Source: an uncultured Collinsella sp. (GTDB lineage: Bacteria > Actinomycetota > Coriobacteriia > Coriobacteriales > Coriobacteriaceae). Taken from it: DNA of 16,732 nucleotides. Positions 1 through 7,181 of this stretch are shown here, in pieces. Where the stretch lies: NCBI GenBank assembly GCA_900546105.1, contig URBP01000046.1, forward strand, positions 1-16,732, given 5' to 3'. Each line of letters opens with the position of its first letter. The first letter of the stretch is position 1. The notes under the pieces were generated by a model. It saw only the letters and a list, made by a program, of their open reading frames with translations. It was not told where the DNA came from and made no database searches. The position numbers and the translations under genes were made by a program.

Positions 1-762
1 GAGGTGGTGGAGCGGCCTGCTTCGGTTGCAAAGGAACTGCTGGAAAACGCCATCGACGCCGGTGCAACGCAGATCACGCTCTCCATCGTGCGCGGCGGCA
101 TTCAACAACTGCAAATTGCGGATAACGGCAGCGGCATTGAGGCAGAGTATATCGATAAAGCCTTTGTGCGCCACGCAACCAGCAAAATTGCCAGTGCCGA
201 GGATCTGGGCCACATCCACACCCTTGGCTTCCGCGGCGAAGCGCTTGCTTCCATCGCCAGCGTGGCCAGGGTAGAGGTGCTGACCCGCACCGAAGCGGAC
301 GAATACGCCTGCTGCTATCGCATTGAGGGCGGCGAGCCCCAGGGCATGGAGCCCGGCGCCCGCCCGCGCGGCACCACCGTAACGGTGAACGATCTGTTCT
401 ATAATACGCCCGCCCGCATGAAGTTCCTGAAAAAGGACGTCAGTGAGGGAACTTTTGTGGCGGATATCGTTCTGCATGAAGCGTTGTCCCACCCGGAAAT
501 TGCATTCCGCTTTCTGCGGGACGGCAAGCAGCAGTTCATGACCCCCGGTGATGGCCAGCTGCGCAGCGCTGCCTATGCGGTGCTGGGGCGGGAGTTTGCC
601 CGCGACCTGCTGCCGCTGGATGGCGATGGCGGCGTTTATAAAGTGACCGGCCTTGTCACCCCGCCGCGCGCCTGCCGGGCGTCTCGCAGTGCGCAGCATT
701 TTTACGTCAATGGCCGCTATGTCAAAAACCGCACCATGATGGCTGCGCTGGAAAACGCTTAC
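1..762 (+). CDS. mutL: DNA mismatch repair protein MutL, N-terminal fragment
   Basis: MutL is the GHKL ATPase that links MutS to downstream nicking in mismatch repair. The frame enters at base 1 as EVVERPASVAKELLENAIDA, so only the first ~20 residues are missing on the left. Visible motifs in order are the N-box (ELLENAIDAGA), DNGSGI, GFRGEALASIASV, and GTTVTVNDLFYNTPAR, then the transducer-domain segment FYVNGRYVKNRTMMAALENAY. Family resemblance ends at Tyr encoded by 760-762. The frame stays open to 1029 but runs through tRNA-like and antisense tRNA-Glu sequence, so those residues are not MutL. The rest of the transducer domain and the whole C-terminal dimerisation/endonuclease domain are absent. 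The sequence style resembles gut Firmicutes (Oscillospiraceae-like), unlike the actinobacterial genes to the right. This is therefore either an assembly join or a true truncation. Confidence 0.9.
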
Positions 763-782
763 GCGTTTCCTCAGCTTTCGCA

Positions 783-815
783 CCCTGTCGGGTTCGAATC
801 CCGGCGTTGGAGAAG
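783..815 (+). tRNA. 3' end of an unidentified tRNA (T-arm and acceptor strand only)
   Basis: Bases 788-804 form a canonical T-arm: TCGGG, loop TTCGAAT, CCCGG. They are followed by a seven-base acceptor strand and a G discriminator (805-812), with no encoded CCA. No matching 5' acceptor (expected TCCAACG), D-arm or anticodon arm lies upstream, where the sequence becomes mutL at 762. A G discriminator with a T at position 1 would fit tRNA-Asn best, but the isotype cannot be read without the anticodon. It is probably the tail of a tRNA cut by the junction. Confidence 0.45.
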
Positions 816-849
816 AAAAAAGCCCGTCACCGCAAGGGTAACGGGCTTT
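814..849 (-). terminator. Intrinsic terminator of tRNA-Glu (possibly bidirectional)
   Basis: A 9-bp perfect stem pairs AAAGCCCGT (819-827) with ACGGGCTTT (841-849), with a short inner ACC/GGT extension around a GCAAG loop. On the minus strand it is followed by six T residues (complement of 816-821). It lies 10 bases past the CCA end of tRNA-Glu. On the plus strand it also directly follows the tRNA remnant, so it may serve both directions. Confidence 0.8.
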
Positions 850-859
850 GCATTTCAAA

Positions 860-936
860 TGGTGCCCCCAGCGGGATTCGAACCCGCGATATCCACCTTG
901 AAAGGGTGGCGTCCTTGGCCGCTAGACGATGGGGAC
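860..936 (-). tRNA. tRNA-Glu (anticodon TTC)
   Basis: On the minus strand the sequence begins GTCCCCA and ends TGGGGGC-A-CCA, so the CCA is encoded. The acceptor has seven pairs including one G-T. The D-arm begins GTCTAGCGGCC. The anticodon stem CCACC/GGTGG encloses loop CTTTCAA, giving anticodon TTC. The T-arm is GCGGG-TTCGAAT-CCCGC. All parts of a bacterial tRNA-Glu are present. A terminator follows it and a -10 box precedes it. Confidence 0.96.
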
Positions 937-946
937 AGCGGGAAAG

Positions 947-952
947 AGTATA
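947..952 (-). promoter_or_regulatory. -10 box for tRNA-Glu
   Basis: TATACT on the minus strand lies 10 bases before the mature 5' end of tRNA-Glu, placing the transcription start a few bases upstream of the tRNA. No convincing -35 hexamer is seen at 16-18 bases spacing. Confidence 0.5.
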
Positions 953-998
953 GCAGACTTTTTTGCCGGCGCGTATATCGTTGGCAAACTGGAAAACC

Positions 999-1027
999 AC
1001 CACAAAGGTGCCTGTCCCCTTTGTGGT
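999..1027. repeat. REP-like palindrome, copy 1
   Basis: A 10-bp stem (999-1008 with 1018-1027) encloses a 9-base loop. Its core CAAAG-NNN-CCTGWCCCCTTTG is shared with the element at 8335-8365 on the opposite strand. The outer arms differ between copies (ACCA/TGGT here, TGGTG/CACCA there) but both pair fully. It lies 10 bases past the murT-gatD stop, and in that gene's direction is followed by GGTTTTCC, so it could act as a weak terminator. Confidence 0.6.
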
Positions 1028-1036
1028 AGTGGGGCG

Positions 1037-3214
1037 TTAGGGGAGGAGCTTCATGGCGGCGTCGTGGGCGGTGTGCTCGTAGGTGTCGTCGAGGGGCTTG
1101 AGCGGCAGCAGGGCTGTGGCCTGCGCATCGCCGCGGCGCTCGAGGGCGTGGGTAATGAGCCAGTCGGCGAGCTCGGGGTTCTTGGGCAGTGCCGGTCCGT
1201 GTAGATACGTGCCGATGACGCCCTTGTAGATCAGTCCCTCAAAGCCATCGTCGCCGTTGTTTCCGGTTCCCGTGACGACGGACGTTCCGAGCGGCGTGGC
1301 ATCTGCGTCGAGCAGAGTGCGGCCGCCGTGGTTCTCGAATCCCACAAAGGGCTCGGGTGCCAGGTCGGTCTTAACGGCGACGTTGCCGATCAGGCGGTCG
1401 GAGCCGCGTACGGTTTCGGCGGCAATGACGCCCAGACCCTCGATGCGATCCTCGCCCATATAGTACGAACGGCCGAGCAGCTGGTAGCTGCCGCAGATGG
1501 CAAGCAGCGAACCGCCGTCTTCAACATAGGCCGCGACCTTGTCTTTTTGAGCGAGCAGTTCGTGCGCCACGGCCAGCTGATCGCGGTCGGCACCGCCGCC
1601 CATCATGACGATATCGGCATCGGTCAAATCAAGCGTTTCGCCCATACGGACCTCGTCTACACGCACGGGAATGCCACGCCAGGCGCAGCGGCGCTCAAGC
1701 GCAATAACGTTGCCGCCGTCGCCGTAGAGGTTGAGGGCATCGGGGTACAGATAGACGATGCGCACCGGGCGCGAAAGCTCGACTGGCGCAATATCGGTGG
1801 GGACAGCGCTACCATCGGCGCACGGTGCAGCGTGGGCGGCAACCGTGGCCGCATCGGTGCCTTTGAGTCCGTCGAGCTCCTTGACCAGCGGCGGGAAGGC
1901 CGTGTAGTTGGCGACGGCGTAGAAGGTGTCATCGGCGGCCTCGTCTGCCACGGCGCCGATCGCCTGCGCGACGTCCGAGATAATCGCGGCATCGATGCCG
2001 GCGTACTTGAGGCGTACCTGCATGTCGTGCGCACGCGTGCCTCCGGCAAAGGCGACAAGACCCGGCGTGTCGGCGATGCGCTCGAAGTCGACATCGTAGA
2101 TCCACGAGACATCGTGGCCGTCGGCATCGTTATCGTTTAGGAAGAAGGCGCAGAGCCTGCCACCTGCCGTTTTAATGGACTGGATCTGGCGATCGAAGCC
2201 CACGGGATTCTTGGCCAGGTTGGCCTCGACGGTGCGGCCGGCAATATCCCAACGGCCCATGCGACCACCTGCTGGCACGTAGGCATCGAGCGTGGGCTGC
2301 AGATGCGCCGCGTCCACGCCCAGCTCGTGCGCCGCAAAGAAGGCGGCGGCGACGTTATAGACCATGTACAGGCCGTTGTAGCGCGTGGCGATGTGCACGG
2401 CGGGCGCGTTGGCCTCGGGTCCAAAGACCAGGTCAAAGCTGTAGCCGTCGCAGCTGAGCTCCACGCCCGTCACGCGACGGACAAGCGCAGGGCGGGCCCA
2501 GCCGCACGAGGGGCAATGGTAGGCGCCGAGCTGGCCGTACTGTACGTAGTCGTACTCCAACGGGGCGTTGCACTGCGAGCAAAAGCGCGAGTCGCTAATG
2601 CGGTCGGACTCGGTGTTGGTGGCGCCATCGATGCCAAAGGCAATACTCGCGTTGGGAACGCGCACGGCAATCGAGGCGCACAGCGGGTCGTCGGCGTTGT
2701 AGATGAGCGTCGTTGTCGGCGAAAGCTCCAACGCGTGGGCGATGACCTCTTGGGTGTGATCGATCTCGCCATAGCGATCCAGCTGGTCGCGGAACAGGTT
2801 GAGCAGCACAAAGTACGTCGGTTTGAGCTTGGGCAGAACGCGTACGGTGTAGAGCTCGTCGCACTCAAAAACGCCCACGCGCTTGCCGCTGCTGGTGTGC
2901 TTAAGGCCGCCGCGGGCCTCGAGCAGAGCACCCACCACACCAGGCTCCATATTGTTGCCGGCACGGTTGCACACCACGGTAGCGCCGCTGGCAGCAACGG
3001 CGTCAGCGATGAGGTTGGAGGTGGTGGTCTTGCCATTAGTACCGGTAATCACTACGCTGCGGTCGACGAGGCCGGCGAGGTCGCTCAGCAACTCGGGGTC
3101 GATCTTCATGGCGATGCGGCCGGGGAGTACGCCGCCCTGGCGTTTGAGGACAGAGCGCAGTCCCCAGCGGGCGATATCGCTCGAGGTGCAGGCGAGAGAT
3201 GAGCGGAAGTTCAT
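1037..3214 (-). CDS. murT/gatD: Fused MurT-GatD: lipid II isoglutaminyl synthase (glutamine-hydrolysing)
   Basis: This enzyme amidates the alpha-carboxyl of D-Glu in lipid II to D-isoglutamine on the cytoplasmic side of the membrane. Residues 1-~455 are MurT: P-loop GTNGKTT (58-64), a Cys4 zinc ribbon (Cys212, 215, 234, 237), NPVGFDRQI (336-344), and the DUF1727-type segment DNDADGHDVSWIYD (361-374). A linker of ~30 residues leads to GatD (~485-700): YLYPDALNLYGDGGN, the nucleophile Cys574 in LLAICGSYQ, and His672 in GTYLHGP. Staphylococci and pneumococci make the two as separate adjacent proteins; here they are one 725-residue chain. ATG at 3214 has AGGA eight bases upstream, and the N-terminus matches the usual MurT start. 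It is the last gene of an operon, 45 bases after its neighbour. Confidence 0.93.
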   Translation of the reverse strand: MNFRSSLACTSSDIARWGLRSVLKRQGGVLPGRIAMKIDPELLSDLAGLVDRSVVITGTNGKTTTSNLIADAVAASGATVVCNRAGNNMEPGVVGALLEARGGLKHTSSGKRVGVFECDELYTVRVLPKLKPTYFVLLNLFRDQLDRYGEIDHTQEVIAHALELSPTTTLIYNADDPLCASIAVRVPNASIAFGIDGATNTESDRISDSRFCSQCNAPLEYDYVQYGQLGAYHCPSCGWARPALVRRVTGVELSCDGYSFDLVFGPEANAPAVHIATRYNGLYMVYNVAAAFFAAHELGVDAAHLQPTLDAYVPAGGRMGRWDIAGRTVEANLAKNPVGFDRQIQSIKTAGGRLCAFFLNDNDADGHDVSWIYDVDFERIADTPGLVAFAGGTRAHDMQVRLKYAGIDAAIISDVAQAIGAVADEAADDTFYAVANYTAFPPLVKELDGLKGTDAATVAAHAAPCADGSAVPTDIAPVELSRPVRIVYLYPDALNLYGDGGNVIALERRCAWRGIPVRVDEVRMGETLDLTDADIVMMGGGADRDQLAVAHELLAQKDKVAAYVEDGGSLLAICGSYQLLGRSYYMGEDRIEGLGVIAAETVRGSDRLIGNVAVKTDLAPEPFVGFENHGGRTLLDADATPLGTSVVTGTGNNGDDGFEGLIYKGVIGTYLHGPALPKNPELADWLITHALERRGDAQATALLPLKPLDDTYEHTAHDAAMKLLP

Positions 3215-3259
3215 GAAGTCGTTCCTAACGTGAATGACATGGTCGGGGCGATCGCGTCG

Positions 3260-4303
3260 CTAAAAGCCGTAGCGGCGCGCAAATTCCTGGGCGAGCTGCG
3301 ATACATCTTCGCAGGCGTTGGCCCAGGGGGCAAAGTCGGGGGTGTCCGAGATAATGCCGTCGGCTTCCCAAACCGCCTGGTGCGAGAGGTCCCAGGGGTC
3401 GCGCGGCTCGGGCCGGCAGGGAAGATACGGCGTCTGGTACATGGGGTTCAGCAAGAAGAACGCGCCGCCCTCGCAACGGTTAGCGAACTCACGCAGCGCG
3501 CGCGTCGCCGGGCGCATCTTGTTTGTTTTGAACAGCAGAATCGTGCGGGCGAGCAGGTACCAAGGAGAGTTTTCGAGTGCGTCTGCCCCCATCTGCTCCT
3601 CGAGCTGGTGGGCCAGGGCAAAAAAGCCGTCCTGGTCTTCCAGACGAGCGAAGGCGAGCAACACGGTGCCGGCGGCTCGGGTGGGGTAGCCTTCCGCCTT
3701 AAGGACGCGGCGGGCGTAGTTGGCGGCAGCACGGTAGCGGGCGCTCGCCATGCACAGCTGCGAGATGGCCTCGAGCGTGTGGAGCCACCCGATAAGGGCC
3801 GGCTCGCTCACGGTAAGGTCCGCTGCGGTGACACCGTCGGCCAAAACATTATTGGCCCAGTAGTGCGGGGCCTCCATATCAAACCCGGGCACGCTCTGTT
3901 GCAGGTAGTCGGCCGTGCTCGTCTCGAGCTTCATCAGGTCGCCCAGGCAGGCGTCGACGGGCGTGTCTGCCAAAATGATGGCGAGCAGCTGGGCATCGAC
4001 GGCCAGCGCATCGATGCGGACGATCTTGAGCAGCTCATCACGCATATCGTCGAACAGGCGGTTGCGCGTCTGCTCAAACTCCTCGTCGCTGCCCATGTCC
4101 TCGATGCGATGGAGCTCGTCGAGCAGGTGGCGATGAACACCGGCATAGGACAGCAGCGCCTGGGCATGCTCGGACTGCGCATACTTTTGGGGATTCGCAC
4201 TAATGTCGTTATGGACAAGCTCGCGTGCTGCATCGGTGAGCTCGGGGTGCGACGCCAGATAGGTGCGCTCCAAGTAGGCGGGGATGTAGACGCTCGGATC
4301 CAT
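3260..4303 (-). CDS. Helical-repeat (TPR-like) protein, second of a tandem paralogous pair
   Basis: The function is not recognised. The 347-residue product is soluble, rich in Ala/Leu/Arg helices, and has no signal peptide or membrane segment. It aligns along its length with the product of the upstream gene. Examples are IDALAVDAQLLAII here against LDPANWDAQRMLTAL there, RYRAAANYARRVL (189-201) against RYRMSLEAANRSL, and SPWYLLARTILL (246-257) against DPWTLIALMSAA. The repeats resemble tetratricopeptide-type helices. Its ATG overlaps the upstream stop as TAATG, with GGGAGGGG about nine bases before it, indicating translational coupling. The fused murT-gatD gene follows after 45 bases, suggesting a wall-related or regulatory accessory role. 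That role is inference from position only. Confidence 0.8.
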   Translation of the reverse strand: MDPSVYIPAYLERTYLASHPELTDAARELVHNDISANPQKYAQSEHAQALLSYAGVHRHLLDELHRIEDMGSDEEFEQTRNRLFDDMRDELLKIVRIDALAVDAQLLAIILADTPVDACLGDLMKLETSTADYLQQSVPGFDMEAPHYWANNVLADGVTAADLTVSEPALIGWLHTLEAISQLCMASARYRAAANYARRVLKAEGYPTRAAGTVLLAFARLEDQDGFFALAHQLEEQMGADALENSPWYLLARTILLFKTNKMRPATRALREFANRCEGGAFFLLNPMYQTPYLPCRPEPRDPWDLSHQAVWEADGIISDTPDFAPWANACEDVSQLAQEFARRYGF

Positions 4304-5379
4304 TAGAGGTCCCCTCCCTTAAATGGAAGCCCCTGCTCGGCTGCACGCAGGATGCGCTCGTCGATCTGGGAGCGCACGATGTCGTTGGTGGCGACCCAGG
4401 CGGCAAAGCTGGCGTTGTCGGGAGCGCCCAGGCCCTCCTGCAGTACCGGCGTCGCCTCGGACAGCGCAAGGACGAGCTCGTCGGTGGAGCCTGTACCCAC
4501 GTTGACGCGGGCATAGACGCCATCGGGAAACTCGGTTTGGAAGTAGAGTGCCTCGGCTGCGTGCGGACACGAGCGCGCAAGGATGCGCAAGTAGTGCTCG
4601 GCGCCCTCGTAGTCCAGCTCGCGCCAGGCTGCGCTCATCAGTGCGATGAGCGTCCACGGGTCCAAGTCGCGTTCTGCATCCTTGGGACGGCGGCGCAGCG
4701 GCGTGTTGGCAAGATAGGGCACGGAGTGGGCGGAGCGAAAGCGCTTGAGCTCCTCGGCGGGGTATTCGAGCTTTGCCATGGCGAGCATCGCGGTGTGGCG
4801 GACACCGGCGGGGTCGTTGGGCGCAAAGTCCAAGCTGCGATTTGCGGCTTCGAGCGACATGCGATAGCGGCCGCTAATGAGGGCGCGCGATGCCAAGGCG
4901 GCAAGCCAGCGCAGATAGGGGCGGCGCGTAAGGTCGCCTGCGGCCTCGCGCTCGTAGGGGTCCTGCGCCGAGGCGATCTTGAGCGCCAGATCGTGCTCCA
5001 CCTCGTCGCACTTGGACACCAGATACTGCACGTATTCCTCGTTGGATTCGGCGGTGAGCGCCGTCAGCATGCGCTGGGCATCCCAGTTGGCCGGATCGAG
5101 TGCGGCTGCCTCGCGGAGCATGTTCTCGGCAGCTGCCTCTTCCTGCTCTGCCTGGGTATCGTCAGGGATAAAGGGAATGCGGTAGTCGACGGCCTCGACC
5201 ACCTTGGCAATGAGGTGCCCGGCGCGGTCGCGGTCGTGCACGATGAGCGGTGCGGGGTTGCGGGTGAATTGTTCCATCAGACGCTCTACGGCGGCAGCGT
5301 CGGTGAGCGGGATATTGTCGCGGCGCAAGGCCTCAAGAACGAGGCGATGGCAATCCTCTTGAATGGGATCGAATGCCAT
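4303..5379 (-). CDS. Helical-repeat (TPR-like) protein, first of a tandem paralogous pair
   Basis: The function is not recognised. The 358-residue product has no signal peptide or membrane span. An acidic stretch at ~73-84 (DDTQAEQEEAAAE) precedes a set of paired amphipathic helices (85-275) like tetratricopeptide or ST7-type repeats. A second ATG 30 bases upstream (5409) is open, but ATG at 5379 has AAGGAGG four bases before it and is the better start. It is the promoter-proximal gene of the operon with its paralogue and murT-gatD. The two paralogues have diverged strongly, with shared positions mostly hydrophobic or in short motifs, so this is an old duplication. Confidence 0.8.
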   Translation of the reverse strand: MAFDPIQEDCHRLVLEALRRDNIPLTDAAAVERLMEQFTRNPAPLIVHDRDRAGHLIAKVVEAVDYRIPFIPDDTQAEQEEAAAENMLREAAALDPANWDAQRMLTALTAESNEEYVQYLVSKCDEVEHDLALKIASAQDPYEREAAGDLTRRPYLRWLAALASRALISGRYRMSLEAANRSLDFAPNDPAGVRHTAMLAMAKLEYPAEELKRFRSAHSVPYLANTPLRRRPKDAERDLDPWTLIALMSAAWRELDYEGAEHYLRILARSCPHAAEALYFQTEFPDGVYARVNVGTGSTDELVLALSEATPVLQEGLGAPDNASFAAWVATNDIVRSQIDERILRAAEQGLPFKGGDL

Positions 5380-5628
5380 GGGGCCTCCTTTGCTGCGGTT
5401 AGGGTTCAAATGTTTCTATATAAGGTTCTAGTTTACCCGCATGTGGCACACCGGGGGTGCCGCACTTGGACTTGCACCTTTGCACCACGAAGACGGATGT
5501 CGCACAAATGTCGGCACCCTGGACGACCGAGTGGTATCACGGTGCCGCAAACGGTCGATTTTTGGCGGCGAACGGTGCATATTTTGGAGGGGCACCGTCC
5601 TGCCCAGGATATGTAGTCAACCTTGATA

Positions 5629-5636
5629 AAACGTTT
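5629..5636. promoter_or_regulatory. AAACGTTT site 1 (possible LacI-family/cre-like operator)
   Basis: A palindrome with a central CG, AAACGTTT, is flanked as GATAAAACGTTTGCC. It recurs 57 bases downstream at 5686. LacI/CcpA-family operators share this A-rich, central-CG, T-rich form. Both sites lie upstream of the alcohol dehydrogenase gene. The regulator is not known. Confidence 0.3.
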
Positions 5637-5685
5637 GCCCAGCTTGGGAGTATGAATGCCGCACAAGGATCTTCAGGGATAGAAA

Positions 5686-5693
5686 AAACGTTT
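5686..5693. promoter_or_regulatory. AAACGTTT site 2 (possible LacI-family/cre-like operator)
   Basis: This is a second AAACGTTT, flanked as GAAAAAACGTTTCATC, about 45 bases upstream of the possible -10 TAAAAT at 5737-5742. A weaker relative, GACGTTTAG, follows near 5763. Confidence 0.3.
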
Positions 5694-5813
5694 CATCATT
5701 GGCGGCTTTAGGTGAATAACTGACCAACCAGAACGGTAAAATAGTGTTTGTCTGAGCGTTGAGACGTTTAGACATCGCGCATTGTCATCGCCGGCAACGC
5801 GCAAACCGGTCCT

Positions 5814-5838
5814 AACGGAGCCAATTGGGTGCTCCGTT
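5814..5838 (+). promoter_or_regulatory. Hairpin in the leader of the alcohol dehydrogenase gene
   Basis: A perfect 8-bp stem AACGGAGC/GCTCCGTT (5814-5821 with 5831-5838) encloses a 9-base loop, 42 bases before the start codon. No T-run follows, so it is not an intrinsic terminator. It could stabilise the mRNA or be an operator. Confidence 0.4.
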
Positions 5839-5879
5839 ATATACGCAAGTCTAAGAGGGGCTTGTTTAGGAGGCACAGT

Positions 5880-7103
5880 ATGGGACGTTTTACCAATCCT
5901 CGCGATCTGTACTTTGGTGAGGGCGCTCGCCACGAGGTGAAGAACCTCAAGGGCAAGAAGGCCATCATCGTTTCTGGCGGCAGCTCTATGCGCCGCGGCG
6001 GGTTCCTGCAGGACGTCGAGAACGACCTTAAGGAAGGCGGTTTCGAGGTCAAGCTGTTCGAGGGCGTCGAGTCCGACCCGTCCATCGAGACGGTCATGAA
6101 GGGCGCCGAGGCCATGCGCGAGTTCGAGCCCGACTGGATTATCGCCATCGGTGGCGGCTCGCCCATCGATGCCGCTAAGGCCATGTGGGTCTTCTACGAG
6201 TATCCCGAGGAGTCCTTCGATAACATCATCCAGCCGTTCAGCTTCCCCGAGCTGCGTCAGAAGGCTCATTTCTGCGCCATCTCCTCTACCTCCGGCACCG
6301 CTACCGAGGTCACCGCGTTCTCCGTCATTACCGACTACGCCAAGGGCATCAAGTACCCGCTGGCCGACTTCAACATCACCCCTGATGTCGCCATCGTCGA
6401 CCCCGAGCTCACCTACACCATGCCCGCCAAGCTGTGCGCTCACACCGGCATGGATGCTCTGACCCACTGCATGGAGGCCTACGTTTCCACCTGCGCCTCT
6501 ATGTTCACCGACGCCAACGCTCTGCACGGCATCCGCGAGATCGTCGAGTGGCTGCCCAAGTCCTATGCTGGCGACCATGAGGCCCGTCAGCACATGCATG
6601 AGGCTCAGTGCATCGCCGGTATCGCCTTCTCCTCGGGCCTGCTCGGCATCGTTCACTCCATGGCTCACAAGACCGGTGCTGCCTTCGAGAACGGCCACAT
6701 CATCCACGGTGCCGCTAACGCCATGTACCTGGGCAAGGTTATCCAGTGGAACTCTAAGGATCCCCGTGCTGCCGAGCGTTACGCTTACGTGGCCAAGGAG
6801 ATCCTGCACCTTCCCGGCGAGACCAACGAGGAGCTCATCGCTGCGCTCGTCCAGAAGATCCGCGACCTCAACGACCAGCTCAACATCCCGCAGTCCATCA
6901 AGGATTACGCAAATGGTGGCGTGAAGGTCGACGCCGAGAACCCGCAGATGGTTTCCGAGGAGGAGTTCCTCGCCAAGCTGCCCGAGATCGCCGCGAACGC
7001 CGAGCAGGACGCCTGCACGCCCGAGAACCCGCGTGAGACCAAGGCTGCCGACTTCGAGAAGATCCTCAAGGCCTGCTACTACGACACCGACATCGATTTC
7101 TAA
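5880..7103 (+). CDS. Iron-containing alcohol dehydrogenase
   Basis: This is a cytoplasmic NAD(P)H-linked group III alcohol dehydrogenase, probably reducing an aldehyde to an alcohol in fermentation. The 407-residue length is normal for the stand-alone butanol/propanediol dehydrogenase type. The nucleotide loop is GGGSPIDAAK (91-100). Metal ligands by family position are Asp192 and His196 (GMDALTHCMEAY), His263 (SMAHKTGA) and His276 (HIIHGAANAMYL). The start at 5880 is set by AGGAGG at 5868-5873, six bases upstream; an upstream ATG in frame at 5829 overlaps the leader hairpin and is rejected. A strong terminator follows. The gene is rich in preferred codons, suggesting high expression. The substrate cannot be named from sequence. 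Confidence 0.93.
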   Translation: MGRFTNPRDLYFGEGARHEVKNLKGKKAIIVSGGSSMRRGGFLQDVENDLKEGGFEVKLFEGVESDPSIETVMKGAEAMREFEPDWIIAIGGGSPIDAAKAMWVFYEYPEESFDNIIQPFSFPELRQKAHFCAISSTSGTATEVTAFSVITDYAKGIKYPLADFNITPDVAIVDPELTYTMPAKLCAHTGMDALTHCMEAYVSTCASMFTDANALHGIREIVEWLPKSYAGDHEARQHMHEAQCIAGIAFSSGLLGIVHSMAHKTGAAFENGHIIHGAANAMYLGKVIQWNSKDPRAAERYAYVAKEILHLPGETNEELIAALVQKIRDLNDQLNIPQSIKDYANGGVKVDAENPQMVSEEEFLAKLPEIAANAEQDACTPENPRETKAADFEKILKACYYDTDIDF

Positions 7104-7124
7104 TCGACTCTTGTTATCGTAACG

Positions 7125-7165
7125 AGGGGCTCCGCACGTATCCGTACGGAGCCCCTTTCTTTTTT
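7125..7165 (+). terminator. Intrinsic terminator after the iron alcohol dehydrogenase
   Basis: Stem GGGGCTCCG/CGGAGCCCC (7126-7134 with 7147-7155) has a further ACG/CGT inside and is followed by TTTCTTTTTT. The T-run ends only 16 bases before the next start codon at 7182. Confidence 0.92.
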
Positions 7166-7181
7166 AGAGAATGGGATAGTT

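Larger units (their letters stand above)
5380..5879. other. 500-base gene-free interval between divergent operons
   Basis: No convincing gene is present; short open frames here have no ribosome site or recognisable product. The interval must hold promoters for the minus operon starting at 5379 and the plus gene starting at 5880. Visible structure includes inverted repeat GGGTGCCG/CGGCACCC (5455-5462 with 5512-5519) and a 7-bp hairpin ACGGTGC/GCACCGT (5572-5578 with 5592-5598). There is also an imperfect tandem repeat (5550-5566 and 5571-5587), two AAACGTTT palindromes, a possible -10 TAAAAT at 5737-5742 (+), and a TTATATAG-like box near 5417-5424 (-). Confidence 0.6.

Noticed and set aside
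5457..5711. 84-codon plus-strand frame in the spacer before the alcohol dehydrogenase, with repeated NGxF-type units
   Set aside because: It begins at a GTG without a ribosome site, and the repeat is explained by the DNA tandem repeat; there is no recognisable product.
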